The position numbers were made by a program, and so were the translations under genes. Shown here one piece after another: positions 55,073 to 63,251 of a stretch of 64,000 bases of DNA. Source of the stretch: Streptomyces sp. PsTaAH-137 (GTDB lineage: Bacteria; Actinomycetota; Actinomycetes; Streptomycetales; Streptomycetaceae); contig NZ_QLLY01000006.1 in the NCBI RefSeq assembly GCF_003259365.1, positions 2,851 through 66,850 of the forward strand. The letters run 5' to 3'. The notes below the pieces were generated by a model, which saw nothing but the letters and a program-made list of their open reading frames with translations, was not told the origin of the DNA and did no database searches. The first letter of the stretch is position 1; each line of letters opens with the position of its first letter.

Positions 55073-55522
55073 TCAGCACACGCAGAACTCGTTGCCCTCC
55101 GGATCCGCCATCACGATCCACTCGCCGCCCTGCGCCTTCACCCGTTCCACGACGCGCGCGCCGAGGCCGGTGATCCGGTCGGCCTCGGCGTCCCGGTGGC
55201 CCTGGTCCGGGTGGAGGTCGAGGTGCAGCCGGTTCTTGACCGTCTTGGCCTCCGGCACTCTCTGGAACAGCACCCGCCGGCCGAGCCCGGCCCCGGTCCG
55301 CTCGTCGACCGGGTCGTCCGGGTGGCGCACGGCGATCAGGTCCTTGAAGGCGCGCCGCCCCTGGAACGCGACGGTCTCCTCCTCGGGCAGCGCGCCGACG
55401 CCGATGAGCTGGTCGATCAGCGCGGCGTTGTCCTCCACCTCATAGCCGAGCGCCGCCGCCCAGAAGACGGCCTGGGCGTGCGGATCGGCGGCGTCCACGA
55501 CGAGTTTCCAGTGCAGAGTCAT
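55073..55522 (-). CDS. VOC family (glyoxalase-like) protein
   Basis: This 149-aa protein has two beta-alpha-beta-beta-beta modules: LHWKLVVDAADPHAQAVFWA, ALGYEVEDN in the first, and LHLDLHPDQGHRDAEADRIT with VMADPEGNEFCV in the second. His and Glu at these places could bind a metal. The family covers glyoxalases, dioxygenases and drug-binding proteins, so no substrate is given. The ATG at 55522 is normal. It lies 36 nt after the RarD gene end on the same strand. Confidence 0.9.
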   Translation of the reverse strand: MTLHWKLVVDAADPHAQAVFWAAALGYEVEDNAALIDQLIGVGALPEEETVAFQGRRAFKDLIAVRHPDDPVDERTGAGLGRRVLFQRVPEAKTVKNRLHLDLHPDQGHRDAEADRITGLGARVVERVKAQGGEWIVMADPEGNEFCVC

Positions 55523-55558
55523 GTGTCAGTTATAGAGCCGGGCACCGACAACATCCGG

Positions 55559-56539
55559 TCAGCGCGCGGTCTCCCGCTGCACCTCGGCCCCGGCCGGGTC
55601 GGGCACGGTCGCGGCGGCAGCCGCCGCCCGCGCCAGGCGCGCCCGCCCGGCCCGCGCGGAGCGCAGCGCGTCCCAGGTCAGCACCGCCAGCGCCGCCCAC
55701 ACGAGCCCGAACCCGGCCCACCGCTCGGCCGGCATGGCCTCGTGGAAGTACAGGATGCCCAGGGCGAACTGGAACACCGGCGCCAGATACTGGAGCAGCC
55801 CGAGCGTGGAGAGCGGCACCCGGATCGCGGCGGCGCCGAAGCACACCAGCGGGATCGCGGTGACGAGCCCGGTCGAGGCCAGCAGCGCCCCGTGCCCGAA
55901 CCCCTCCTGGGCGAACGTCAGCCGTCCGTGCGCGGCGAGCCACACCAGATAGCCGAGCGCGGGCAGGAACTGCACGGCGGTCTCGGCGGCCAGCGACTCG
56001 ACCCCGCCCAGATTGACCTTCTTCTTCACCAGGCCGTACGTGCCGAACGAGAAGGCCAGCGCGAGCGAGATCCACGGCGGCCGCCCGTACCCGACGGCGA
56101 GCACCAGCACTGCGAGCAGGCCGATCCCCACGGCCGCCCACTGCGCGGGCCGCAGCCGCTCCCCGAGCAGCAGCACGCCGAGCGCGATGGAGACGAGCGG
56201 ATTGATGAAGTAGCCCAGGGACGCCTCGACCACGTGCCCGGCGTTCACCGACCAGATGTACAGGCCCCAGTTCACGGTGATGACGGCGGCGGCGACGGTC
56301 ACCAGGCCGAGCCGCTTCGGCTGGCGCACCAGCTCGCGCAGCCAGCCCCACTTGCGGACGAAGAGCAGCGCGGCGCCCACCACGACCAGCGACCACACCA
56401 TCCGGTGCGCCAGGATCTCCCCGGCGCCCGCGGGCTTGAGCAGCGGCCAGAACAGGGGGACGAGCCCCCACATCACATAGGCCGCCGCGCCGTTGACGAC
56501 CCCGGCCCGCCCCTGCATGTCCTTCTCGCCCTCGGCCAA
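55559..56539 (-). CDS. rarD: EamA family transporter RarD
   Basis: This ten-helix drug/metabolite transporter of the RarD subgroup is 326 aa. Features: GAAAYVMWGLVPLFWPLLK, ILAHRMVWSLVVV, ITVNWGLYIWSVNAGHVVEA and LGYFINPLVSIALGVLLLGE, all typical of RarD. The TTG at 56539 is favoured because GGAGGAGGGG lies about 5 nt before it; ATG 56518 is a weaker choice. The transported compound is not known for the family. VOC follows in the same direction. Confidence 0.92.
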   Translation of the reverse strand: MAEGEKDMQGRAGVVNGAAAYVMWGLVPLFWPLLKPAGAGEILAHRMVWSLVVVGAALLFVRKWGWLRELVRQPKRLGLVTVAAAVITVNWGLYIWSVNAGHVVEASLGYFINPLVSIALGVLLLGERLRPAQWAAVGIGLLAVLVLAVGYGRPPWISLALAFSFGTYGLVKKKVNLGGVESLAAETAVQFLPALGYLVWLAAHGRLTFAQEGFGHGALLASTGLVTAIPLVCFGAAAIRVPLSTLGLLQYLAPVFQFALGILYFHEAMPAERWAGFGLVWAALAVLTWDALRSARAGRARLARAAAAAATVPDPAGAEVQRETAR

Positions 56540-56663
56540 CGCAGCCCCTCCTCCAGACGCACGGCAGCCCCGCGGCGGCCACCTCGAAGGTAGCGCCGCG
56601 GGGCGGGCGTGTCATTCCCGTATCGCGATACGGTCCTGACGGTTCGGGCTGTTCCGGAACGGG

Positions 56664-57521
56664 CTACTTCAGCGCCTCCGCGATGGCGTCCGCGACCGGA
56701 GTCGTCGGGCGGCCGATGAGCCGCGCGAGGTCGCCGTCGCCCCGCGCGAGCAGGCCCTTCGCGATGGCGGCGTCGACGTCCACGAGGATGTCGGCGAACG
56801 GGGCGGGGAGGCCCGCGCCGACCAGCACCTCGCGGTTCTGCTCCGGCGTCACGTTCCGGTAGACGACGTCCTTGCCGGACTGCCGGGCCACCTCGGCCGC
56901 GTACTCGACGAGCGACCAGGCGGTGTCGCCGCTCAGCTCGTACGCCCGGTTCTCGTGGCCCTCGCCGGTCAGTACCGCGACGGCGGCCGCCGCGTAGTCG
57001 GCGCGCGAGGCCGAGGCGACGCGGCCCTCGCCCGCGCTCGCCACGACGGCGCCGTGCTCCAGGACCGGGGCGAGGTTCTGCGTGTAGTTCTCGTGGTACC
57101 AGCCGTTGCGCAGGAACGTGTACGGCAGCCCCGAGTCGAGGATCGCCTGCTCGGTGACCTTGTGCTCGTCGGCGAGGGCGAAGTCGGCGTCGGGGCCGCC
57201 CAGGACGCCGGTGTACGCGAGCAGCGCCACCCCGGCCTCCTTCGCGGCGTCGATCACGGCCCGGTGCTGGGCCACCCGCTGCCCGACCTCGCTGCCGGAG
57301 ACGAACACCACGCGGTCGCCGGCCCGGAAGGCGTCCTTCAGGGTCGCGGGCGCGCTGTAGTCGGCGATCCGCAGCTCGACTCCGCGGGTGGCGAGCTCTG
57401 CGCCCTTCTCCTGGCTGCGGACGACGGCGGCGATGTCCCCGGCGGGCACTCCCGCGGCGAGCAGCCCTTCGACGACGAGGCGGCCGAGGTGGCCGGTGGC
57501 ACCGGTGACGACGAGACTCAT
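56664..57521 (-). CDS. NmrA-like NAD(P)-dependent oxidoreductase (quinone reductase type)
   Basis: This 285-aa atypical SDR has the dinucleotide motif VTGATGHLGRLVVEGLL and the YTFLRNGWYHENY segment of YtfG/QorB-type quinone reductases. The catalytic Tyr-x-x-x-Lys of classic SDRs is missing, as expected. It diverges from the HxlR-type gene, with 98 bp between them and a dyad operator candidate at 57592. Such pairs respond to quinone or electrophile stress, which would suit this enzyme. The ATG at 57521 is clear. Confidence 0.9.
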   Translation of the reverse strand: MSLVVTGATGHLGRLVVEGLLAAGVPAGDIAAVVRSQEKGAELATRGVELRIADYSAPATLKDAFRAGDRVVFVSGSEVGQRVAQHRAVIDAAKEAGVALLAYTGVLGGPDADFALADEHKVTEQAILDSGLPYTFLRNGWYHENYTQNLAPVLEHGAVVASAGEGRVASASRADYAAAAVAVLTGEGHENRAYELSGDTAWSLVEYAAEVARQSGKDVVYRNVTPEQNREVLVGAGLPAPFADILVDVDAAIAKGLLARGDGDLARLIGRPTTPVADAIAEALK

Positions 57522-57591
57522 GTCCGAAAACTCCTTGATGCGGCTTCTTGCGCGTTCTCCCTCACCGTAAAGCCTGCACTGTGGATTCGTA

Positions 57592-57616
57592 AGTACCCAC
57601 TTTGAAGTAAGGTACT
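57592..57616. promoter_or_regulatory. Putative HxlR-type operator
   Basis: AGTACC (57592-57597) and GGTACT (57611-57616) are complementary arms. Between them ACTT-TG-AAGT adds a near-central dyad. It overlaps the region just before the HxlR gene start (57620), so it may mediate autoregulation and control of the divergent reductase gene. Confidence 0.5.
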
Positions 57617-57619
57617 GGC

Positions 57620-58018
57620 ATGGGAGTGAGCAAGGTGCGGGAGTGGACGATGTCCCCCGGCGAGGGGCTCTGCCCGCAGCGCCTCGTCCTGGAGCACGTC
57701 ACGAGCCGCTGGGGCGTCCTGGTGCTGCTCGCCCTCTCCGAGCGCTCCTTCCGCTTCAGCGAGCTGCGCCGGGAGATCGGCGGCGTCAGCGAGAAGATGC
57801 TGACCCAGACCCTCCAGACCCTGGAGCGCGACGGCGTCGTCCACCGCGACGCCAAGCCCGTCATCCCGCCGCGCGTCGACTACTCGCTCACCGCGCTGGG
57901 CCGGGAGGCGGCCGAGCAGGTGCGGGCGCTCGCGGAGTGGACCGAGCGGCGCCTGGACGCCGTGGTCGAGGCGCGGGAGAGGTACGACGAGGCCCGGGTC
58001 TCCGGGTCGGCCGGGTGA
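57620..58018 (+). CDS. HxlR family winged-helix transcriptional regulator
   Basis: This 132-aa protein has the HxlR signature: CPQRLVLEHVTSRWGVLVLL, RFSELRREIGGVSEKMLTQT, LERDGVVHRDAKPVIPPRVD (wing) and YSLTALGREA. HxlR proteins often sense electrophiles or quinones and control a divergent oxidoreductase. Here that gene is at 56664. Cys18 in GLCPQ could be the redox sensor, as in YodB-type members. The ATG at 57620 follows directly after the dyad, with no clear ribosome site. Confidence 0.92.
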   Translation: MGVSKVREWTMSPGEGLCPQRLVLEHVTSRWGVLVLLALSERSFRFSELRREIGGVSEKMLTQTLQTLERDGVVHRDAKPVIPPRVDYSLTALGREAAEQVRALAEWTERRLDAVVEARERYDEARVSGSAG

Positions 58019-58239
58019 CGTAACTTCGCCGTGCGGAGGGCGGCGTGGTCGTCGAGGGCCGTTCGGCCCGGAATGGCCGTGCCCGATGCCGGGCAGACGC
58101 TTGGACGGGGCGTCGCTCCACATCAAACCCGCCATCCTTCCGTGCGCCCCCTGTCCGCCTCCCGCGATGTGCTAGGCCGCCCGGCATCCTGAAGGCGGGA
58201 CGCTCGTCGCCGTTCCGAATTCGGGGGTTCATCTTTGAC

Positions 58240-58767
58240 ATGGGGACACGGGTATCGCCGCTGAAAAAGATCGGCGGCCGGCTGCGGTCCGGGTTCGACC
58301 GCGGCCGGCGCAGAGAGGAGCTGGTGCTCCAGCTCATCGGCCAGCTCGCCAGGGTGGCCGAGGAAATGCATCGCGCGAACGTCGTCCAGGCCCAGCGTGT
58401 GGCGCTGGAGCAGATGGACCGCGCCATCGACGACCCCACGCTGGCCGCGGCACTGAGCACGCTGCCCAGCCTGACGGTCCAGAAGCGACGGCAGATGCTC
58501 TTCGTGAACCGGGAGTACGCCGTGGTGCTGCTGGCCCACCGGGTCGGCATGCTGTCGTGGAACGAGACGCTGGGCCAGCTCAGGGTGCTGTGCCGCAACG
58601 ACCTCTTCCGTGAGTACTGGGGACGCACGGTGGACCATCGTCGCAGCTACCCCGAGTCGTCACTGGAGGGGCGTGTGGGGCAGATGGTCGACGCGATGCT
58701 GGAGGAACTGGCCGACGAGCCCGAGGAGTGGTGGGTCGTCGGCATACAGGATCCGCCGTCTTCCTGA
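58240..58767 (+). CDS. DUF6082 family protein
   Basis: This 175-aa protein is typical of DUF6082, a family common in streptomycetes: LIGQLARVAEEMHRANVVQA, RRQMLFVNREYAVVLLAHRV, GQLRVLCRNDLFREYWGRTV and EEWWVVG near the C-terminus. No catalytic motif or membrane segment is seen, and the sequence is mainly helical. The ATG at 58240 is chosen as the first fitting the family, although GGGGG is 13 nt upstream. Function is unknown. The small gene at 58971 follows on the same strand. Confidence 0.82.
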   Translation: MGTRVSPLKKIGGRLRSGFDRGRRREELVLQLIGQLARVAEEMHRANVVQAQRVALEQMDRAIDDPTLAAALSTLPSLTVQKRRQMLFVNREYAVVLLAHRVGMLSWNETLGQLRVLCRNDLFREYWGRTVDHRRSYPESSLEGRVGQMVDAMLEELADEPEEWWVVGIQDPPSS

Positions 58768-58970
58768 ATACGCCGAAGCGCTGATTCACGGAGTACGTGC
58801 GTCATATGCAGTGACCAATCGCGGGGTCACGCGTTTGTGTGTCGGGGGCGGCTTCTTCCTGCCCCCGCATTGCAGTGGCAGTACGCTGCGGCCGCCTTCC
58901 GCTGAGGGGGCGGCAGGCGGGGACTCCTCCGCAGGCGCCCGTTCCTCCCCGCCCTGTGGAGAGGACAGAG

Positions 58971-59195
58971 TTGAAGATTCACCACCGTCTGGGAGACGCC
59001 CCCAGGGTGCGGGGCTGTGTGACGGGTGAAGGATGCCCCGACGTGTTCCAGCTGATCGACGGGGACTTCGCAGTGATCGGCGCGGCCTACGACGCCGAAC
59101 TGCCGTCGGGCGTGACGCTCGGCCCGGGACAGCGCCTCGTCGTGGTGGACCGGGACACCCTGGTCCGGGCCCGGCGCGACATCCCCGACTTCTGA
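58971..59195 (+). CDS. Small conserved-looking hypothetical protein (TTG start)
   Basis: This 74-aa protein has RVRGCVTGEGCPDVFQLIDG then DFAVIGAAYDAELPSGVTLG and ends RARRDIPDF. I recognise a similar small-protein type in Streptomyces, often near XRE-type regulators, but no function is known. GGAGAGGA lies 4-5 nt before the TTG, which supports it as the start. A long upstream frame exists, but its sequence looks like noise. A strong terminator follows. Confidence 0.75.
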   Translation: MKIHHRLGDAPRVRGCVTGEGCPDVFQLIDGDFAVIGAAYDAELPSGVTLGPGQRLVVVDRDTLVRARRDIPDF

Positions 59196-59214
59196 GCCCG
59201 GCCGAGGACGCCGA

Positions 59215-59253
59215 AAGGGGCCGGTGCCACCGACTCGGTGGCACCGGCCCCTT
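59215..59253. terminator. 18-bp bidirectional terminator
   Basis: AAGGGGCCGGTGCCACCG (59215-59232) and CGGTGGCACCGGCCCCTT (59236-59253) are perfect complements with a 3-nt loop. It separates the small hypothetical gene from the convergent korB gene. Confidence 0.92.
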
Positions 59254-59268
59254 GTGCGTGGCGCGCGG

Positions 59269-60357
59269 TCAGCCGACCACGGTCCAGGTGTCGCCGCCCG
59301 CGAGCAGCGCGGCGAGGTCGCCCTTGCCGTTCTGTTCGATCGCGGCGTCGAGCTGGTCGGCCATCTGGGTGTCGTAGACGGGCCGTTCGACGCTGCGCAG
59401 GACGCCGATGGGGGTGTGGTGCAGGGTGTCCGGATCGGCGAGCCGGGAGAGTGCGAAGGCCGTCGTGGGGGACGCGGCGTGGGCGTCGTGGACGAGGATG
59501 TCGGAGCGGTTGGCGTCCGTGACCGGGACGACCGCGAGGTCGCCGGTGGCGGGGTCGCGGACCACGCCCTTGGAGCCGTCGGCGCCGAAGGTGATCGGCT
59601 GCCCGTGCTCCAGGCGGATGACCGCCTCCTCGGCCTGCTGCTTGTCCTTGAGGACCTCGAAGGCGCCGTCGTTGAAGATGTTGCAGTTCTGGTAGATCTC
59701 GACGAGCGCCGTGCCCTGGTGGTCGGCGGCCGCGCGCAGCACCGAGGTCAGGTGCTTGCGGTCGGAGTCCACGGTGCGGGCCACGAAGGACGCCTCGGCG
59801 CCGATGGCGAGGGACACCGGGTTGAAGGGCGCGTCGAGCGAGCCCATCGGGGTCGACTTGGTGATCTTGCCGACCTCGGAGGTGGGGGAGTACTGGCCCT
59901 TGGTCAGGCCGTAGATCCGGTTGTTGAACAGCAGGATCTTCAGGTTCACGTTGCGCCGCAGGGCGTGGATCAGGTGGTTGCCGCCGATGGAGAGGGCGTC
60001 GCCGTCGCCGGTCACCACCCACACGCACAAATCACGGCGGGAGGAGGCGAGTCCGGTGGCGATGGCGGGGGCGCGGCCGTGAATGGAGTGCATCCCGTAC
60101 GTGTTCATGTAGTACGGGAAGCGCGAGGAGCAGCCGATGCCGGAGACGAAGACGATGTTCTCCTTCGCCAGGCCGAGTTCGGGCATGAAGCCCTGGACGG
60201 CGGCGAGGATCGCGTAGTCACCGCAGCCGGGGCACCAGCGGACTTCCTGGTCCGACTTGAAGTCCTTCATGGACTGCTTGGCCTCGGCCTTGGGGACCAG
60301 TGACAGAAGCGTCTCCGTGCCGCCCCCGGTCCCCTCCGTGGTCTGCGTGTCAGCCAT
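59269..60357 (-). CDS. korB: 2-oxoacid:ferredoxin oxidoreductase subunit beta
   Basis: The beta subunit holds thiamine diphosphate and a [4Fe-4S] cluster. The 362-aa protein has WCPGCGDYAIL (Cys42, Cys45), Cys76 in VSGIGCSSR and a later Cys in YQNCNIFND. The TPP site is VVTGDGDALSIGGNHLIHAL with FNNRIYGLTKGQ. It oxidises 2-oxoglutarate or pyruvate to the acyl-CoA while reducing ferredoxin. The length and GDGDALSIG motif favour 2-oxoglutarate. The start overlaps the korA end by 8 nt. Confidence 0.93.
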   Translation of the reverse strand: MADTQTTEGTGGGTETLLSLVPKAEAKQSMKDFKSDQEVRWCPGCGDYAILAAVQGFMPELGLAKENIVFVSGIGCSSRFPYYMNTYGMHSIHGRAPAIATGLASSRRDLCVWVVTGDGDALSIGGNHLIHALRRNVNLKILLFNNRIYGLTKGQYSPTSEVGKITKSTPMGSLDAPFNPVSLAIGAEASFVARTVDSDRKHLTSVLRAAADHQGTALVEIYQNCNIFNDGAFEVLKDKQQAEEAVIRLEHGQPITFGADGSKGVVRDPATGDLAVVPVTDANRSDILVHDAHAASPTTAFALSRLADPDTLHHTPIGVLRSVERPVYDTQMADQLDAAIEQNGKGDLAALLAGGDTWTVVG

Positions 60358-62287
60358 CGATGGCCTCCTTGAGAGCCGTGGCGAGCTGCTCAGCCTTGAA
60401 CGGCATTCCGTTGACCTGGTTGTACGAGTCGGCGTCCACCAGGTACTTGGCCCGGATGAGGGTGGCGAGCTGACCGAGGTTCATCTCGGGGACCACCACC
60501 TTGTCGTAACGCTTCAGGACCTCGCCCAGATTCCGCGGGAACGGGTTGAGGTGGCGCAGATGGGCCTGGGCGATGTGCTCGCCCGCGGCGCGCAGGCGGC
60601 GGACGGCCGCGGTGATCGGGCCGTAGGTCGAGCCCCAGCCGAGCACCAGGGTGCGGGCCTCGCCCTCGGGGTCGTCGACCTCGATGTCCGGCACCTCGAT
60701 GCCGTCGATCTTGGCCTGCCGGGTGCGGACCATGAAGTCGTGGTTGGCCGGGTCGTAGGAGATGTTGCCCGTGCCGTCCTGCTTCTCGATGCCGCCGATC
60801 CGGTGTTCGAGGCCCGGGGTGCCGGGGATCGCCCACGGGCGGGCCAGCGTCTGCGGGTCGCGCTTGTACGGCCAGAAGACCTCGGTGCCGTCGTCCAGTG
60901 TGTGGTTCGGGCCGGACGCGAACTGCACCCGCAGATCCGGGAGTTCGTCGACCTCGGGGATCCGCCAGGGCTCCGATCCGTTGGCCAGGTAGCCGTCGGA
61001 GAGCAGCAGCACCGGGGTGCGGTAGGTGACGGCGATCCGGGCCGCCTCGATGGCCGCGTCGAAGCAGTCGGCCGGGGTGCGGGGGGCGACGATCGGGACC
61101 GGCGCCTCGCCGTTGCGCCCGTACATCGCCTGGAGCAGGTCGGCCTGCTCGGTCTTGGTGGGCAGGCCGGTGGACGGGCCGCCGCGCTGGATGTCCACCA
61201 CCAGCAGCGGCAGTTCGAGGGAGACCGCGAGGCCGATGGTCTCCGACTTCAGCGCCACACCGGGGCCCGAGGTCGTGGTCACCGCGAGGCTGCCGCCGAA
61301 GGCCGCGCCCAGCGCGGCGCCGATCCCGGCGATCTCGTCCTCCGCCTGGAAGGTGCGCACGCCGAAGTTCTTGTGCCGCGACAGCTCGTGCAGGATGTCG
61401 GAGGCCGGGGTGATCGGGTACGAGCCCAGGTACAGCGGCAGATCCGCCTGCCGGGACGCCGCGATCAGGCCGTAGGACAGCGCCAGGTTCCCCGAGATGT
61501 TGCGGTAGGTGCCGACCGGGAACGCGGACTGCGCCGGGGCCACCTCGTAGGAGACCGCGAAGTCCTCGGTCGTCTCGCCGAAGTTCCAACCCGCCCGGAA
61601 CGCGGCCAGGTTGGCATCCCTGATCTCGGGCTTCTTGGCGAACTTCGCCTTGAGGAACTTCTCCGTGCCCTCGGTCGGCCGGTGGTACATCCACGACAGC
61701 AGACCCAGCGCGAACATGTTCTTCGAGCGCTCGGCCTCCTTGCGGGAGAGGTCGAACTCCTTGAGCGCCTCCACCGTCAGGGTGGTCAGCGGCACCGGGT
61801 GGACGTGGAAGCCGTCGAGCGAGCCGTCCTCCAGCGGGCTGGCCGCGTAGCCGACCTTCGCCATCGCCCGTTTGGTGAACTCGTCCGTGTTGACGATGAC
61901 TTCGGCGCCGCGCGGCACATCCCCGATGTTCGCCTTCAGGGCCGCCGGGTTCATCGCCACCAGTACGTTCGGCGCGTCGCCCGGCGTCAGGATGTCGTGG
62001 TCGGCGAAGTGCAGCTGGAAGGAGGAGACGCCCGGCAGCGTGCCGGCAGGGGCCCGGATCTCCGCCGGGAAGTTCGGCAGAGTCGACAGGTCGTTGCCGA
62101 ACGAGGCGGTCTCCGAGGTGAACCGGTCGCCCGTGAGCTGCATACCGTCACCGGAGTCACCCGCGAACCGGATGATGACCCGGTCCACACGCCGTACGTC
62201 CTTGCTGGATCCACTCGTCGGTGTGCGCTGTTCCCCGACCACAGCACTGTCGGCCTGCTCGGTTGCGCTACTGACCTGGCTCGTCAC
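60350..62287 (-). CDS. korA: 2-oxoacid:ferredoxin oxidoreductase subunit alpha (gamma-alpha fusion)
   Basis: This 645-aa fused gamma and alpha subunit has the gamma part at about 35-210 (RFAGDSGDGMQLTGDRF, PAEIRAPAGTLPGVSSFQLH), and the alpha part after about 255 with GSYPITPASDILHEL, FQAEDEIAGIGAALGAAFGG and VVDIQRGGPSTGLPTKTEQ. Together with KorB it converts 2-oxoglutarate or a related acid to the acyl-CoA. The GTG follows AGGGAGG. A promoter candidate lies at 62359-62386 on the minus strand. Confidence 0.93.
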   Translation of the reverse strand: MTSQVSSATEQADSAVVGEQRTPTSGSSKDVRRVDRVIIRFAGDSGDGMQLTGDRFTSETASFGNDLSTLPNFPAEIRAPAGTLPGVSSFQLHFADHDILTPGDAPNVLVAMNPAALKANIGDVPRGAEVIVNTDEFTKRAMAKVGYAASPLEDGSLDGFHVHPVPLTTLTVEALKEFDLSRKEAERSKNMFALGLLSWMYHRPTEGTEKFLKAKFAKKPEIRDANLAAFRAGWNFGETTEDFAVSYEVAPAQSAFPVGTYRNISGNLALSYGLIAASRQADLPLYLGSYPITPASDILHELSRHKNFGVRTFQAEDEIAGIGAALGAAFGGSLAVTTTSGPGVALKSETIGLAVSLELPLLVVDIQRGGPSTGLPTKTEQADLLQAMYGRNGEAPVPIVAPRTPADCFDAAIEAARIAVTYRTPVLLLSDGYLANGSEPWRIPEVDELPDLRVQFASGPNHTLDDGTEVFWPYKRDPQTLARPWAIPGTPGLEHRIGGIEKQDGTGNISYDPANHDFMVRTRQAKIDGIEVPDIEVDDPEGEARTLVLGWGSTYGPITAAVRRLRAAGEHIAQAHLRHLNPFPRNLGEVLKRYDKVVVPEMNLGQLATLIRAKYLVDADSYNQVNGMPFKAEQLATALKEAIDG

Positions 62288-62358
62288 TGAACTGGACCTC
62301 CCTCGAGGCGGCTGTGCGGGCAGGGCCGTCGCACCGGCCTTCCCCAGCCCACCCTACG

Positions 62359-62386
62359 TCTGTAAGGGTCACCTTCCTCTGAGCAA
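62359..62386 (-). promoter_or_regulatory. Candidate promoter of korAB
   Basis: On the minus strand TTGCTC (62386-62381) and TACAGA (62364-62359) lie 16 bp apart, about 70 nt before the korA start, fitting a housekeeping-type promoter. Confidence 0.35.
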
Positions 62387-62433
62387 TCGCGATCCTGGAT
62401 CGAGAAAAGAGCCGGTCTCGACGCAGCCTGTAT

Positions 62434-62448
62434 CTGACAGAGTGTCAG
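62434..62448 (-). terminator. Short hairpin after the response-regulator gene
   Basis: CTGACA-GAG-TGTCAG is a perfect 6-bp dyad 4 nt past the regulator stop on the minus strand. Short for a terminator; an operator is an alternative. Confidence 0.35.
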
Positions 62449-62452
62449 CTAC

Positions 62453-63124
62453 TCAGGAGTTCAGGTAGGTGAGCACGGCCAGAACCCGGCGGTGATCCCC
62501 GTCACTCTGTGACAGGCCCAGCTTCAGGAAGATGTTGCTCACGTGCTTCTCGACCGCGCCGTCGCTCACCACGAGCTGCCGGGCGATCGCCGAGTTCGTC
62601 CGGCCCTCCGCCATCAGGCCGAGCACCTCGCGCTCGCGCGGGGTGAGGTTCGCGAGGACGTCCTGCTTGCGGCTGCGGCCGAGCAGCTGGGCGACGACCT
62701 CCGGGTCGAGCGCGGTGCCGCCCTCGGCGACCCGCACGACCGCGTCCACGAACTCCCGGACCTCCGCGACCCGGTCCTTGAGCAGATAGCCCACGCCCCG
62801 GCTGGATCCGGCCAGCAGTTCGGTGGCGTACTGCTCCTCCACGTACTGCGACAGGACCAGGACCCCGAGGTCGGGGAACCGGGCGCGCAGCTTGACGGCG
62901 GCGCGCACGCCCTCGTCCGTGTGCGTGGGCGGCATCCGTACGTCCGCCACGACCACGTCCGGGAGCTGCTCCTGCTCGCCCAGCTCCGTGATGGTCTTGA
63001 CCAGCGCCTCGCCGTCGCCCACCCCCGCGACGACCTCGAGCCCGCGGTCGGTCAGCAGCCGGGTCAGCCCCTCCCTGAGCAGCACTGAATCCTCGGCGAT
63101 GACCACCCGCACCCTGTCCTCCAC
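62453..63124 (-). CDS. NarL/FixJ family response regulator
   Basis: This 223-aa protein (from GTG 63124, MEDRVRVVIAEDS) has a receiver domain with the acidic pair Glu11/Asp12, phospho-acceptor Asp61 (VVVADVRMPP) and Lys116 (YLLKDRV), followed by a LuxR-type helix-turn-helix at about 160-205 (LTPREREVLGLMAEGRTNSA). G-rich sequence lies before GTG 63124; a GTG at 63154 is an alternative. The kinase gene upstream on the same strand, 127 nt away, is its likely partner. Confidence 0.9.
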   Translation of the reverse strand: MEDRVRVVIAEDSVLLREGLTRLLTDRGLEVVAGVGDGEALVKTITELGEQEQLPDVVVADVRMPPTHTDEGVRAAVKLRARFPDLGVLVLSQYVEEQYATELLAGSSRGVGYLLKDRVAEVREFVDAVVRVAEGGTALDPEVVAQLLGRSRKQDVLANLTPREREVLGLMAEGRTNSAIARQLVVSDGAVEKHVSNIFLKLGLSQSDGDHRRVLAVLTYLNS

Positions 63125-63251
63125 GTTTTCCGGCCCCCCAACGCCCCGGGACACCTGTCACCGGGGCAGTCATGAACAGGACCAGCATCGCAGGAACCGC
63201 GGACGGGCGGGGGCTGAGCGGCGCGAATACCCCTGGCGCTGTCGTGGGCCG

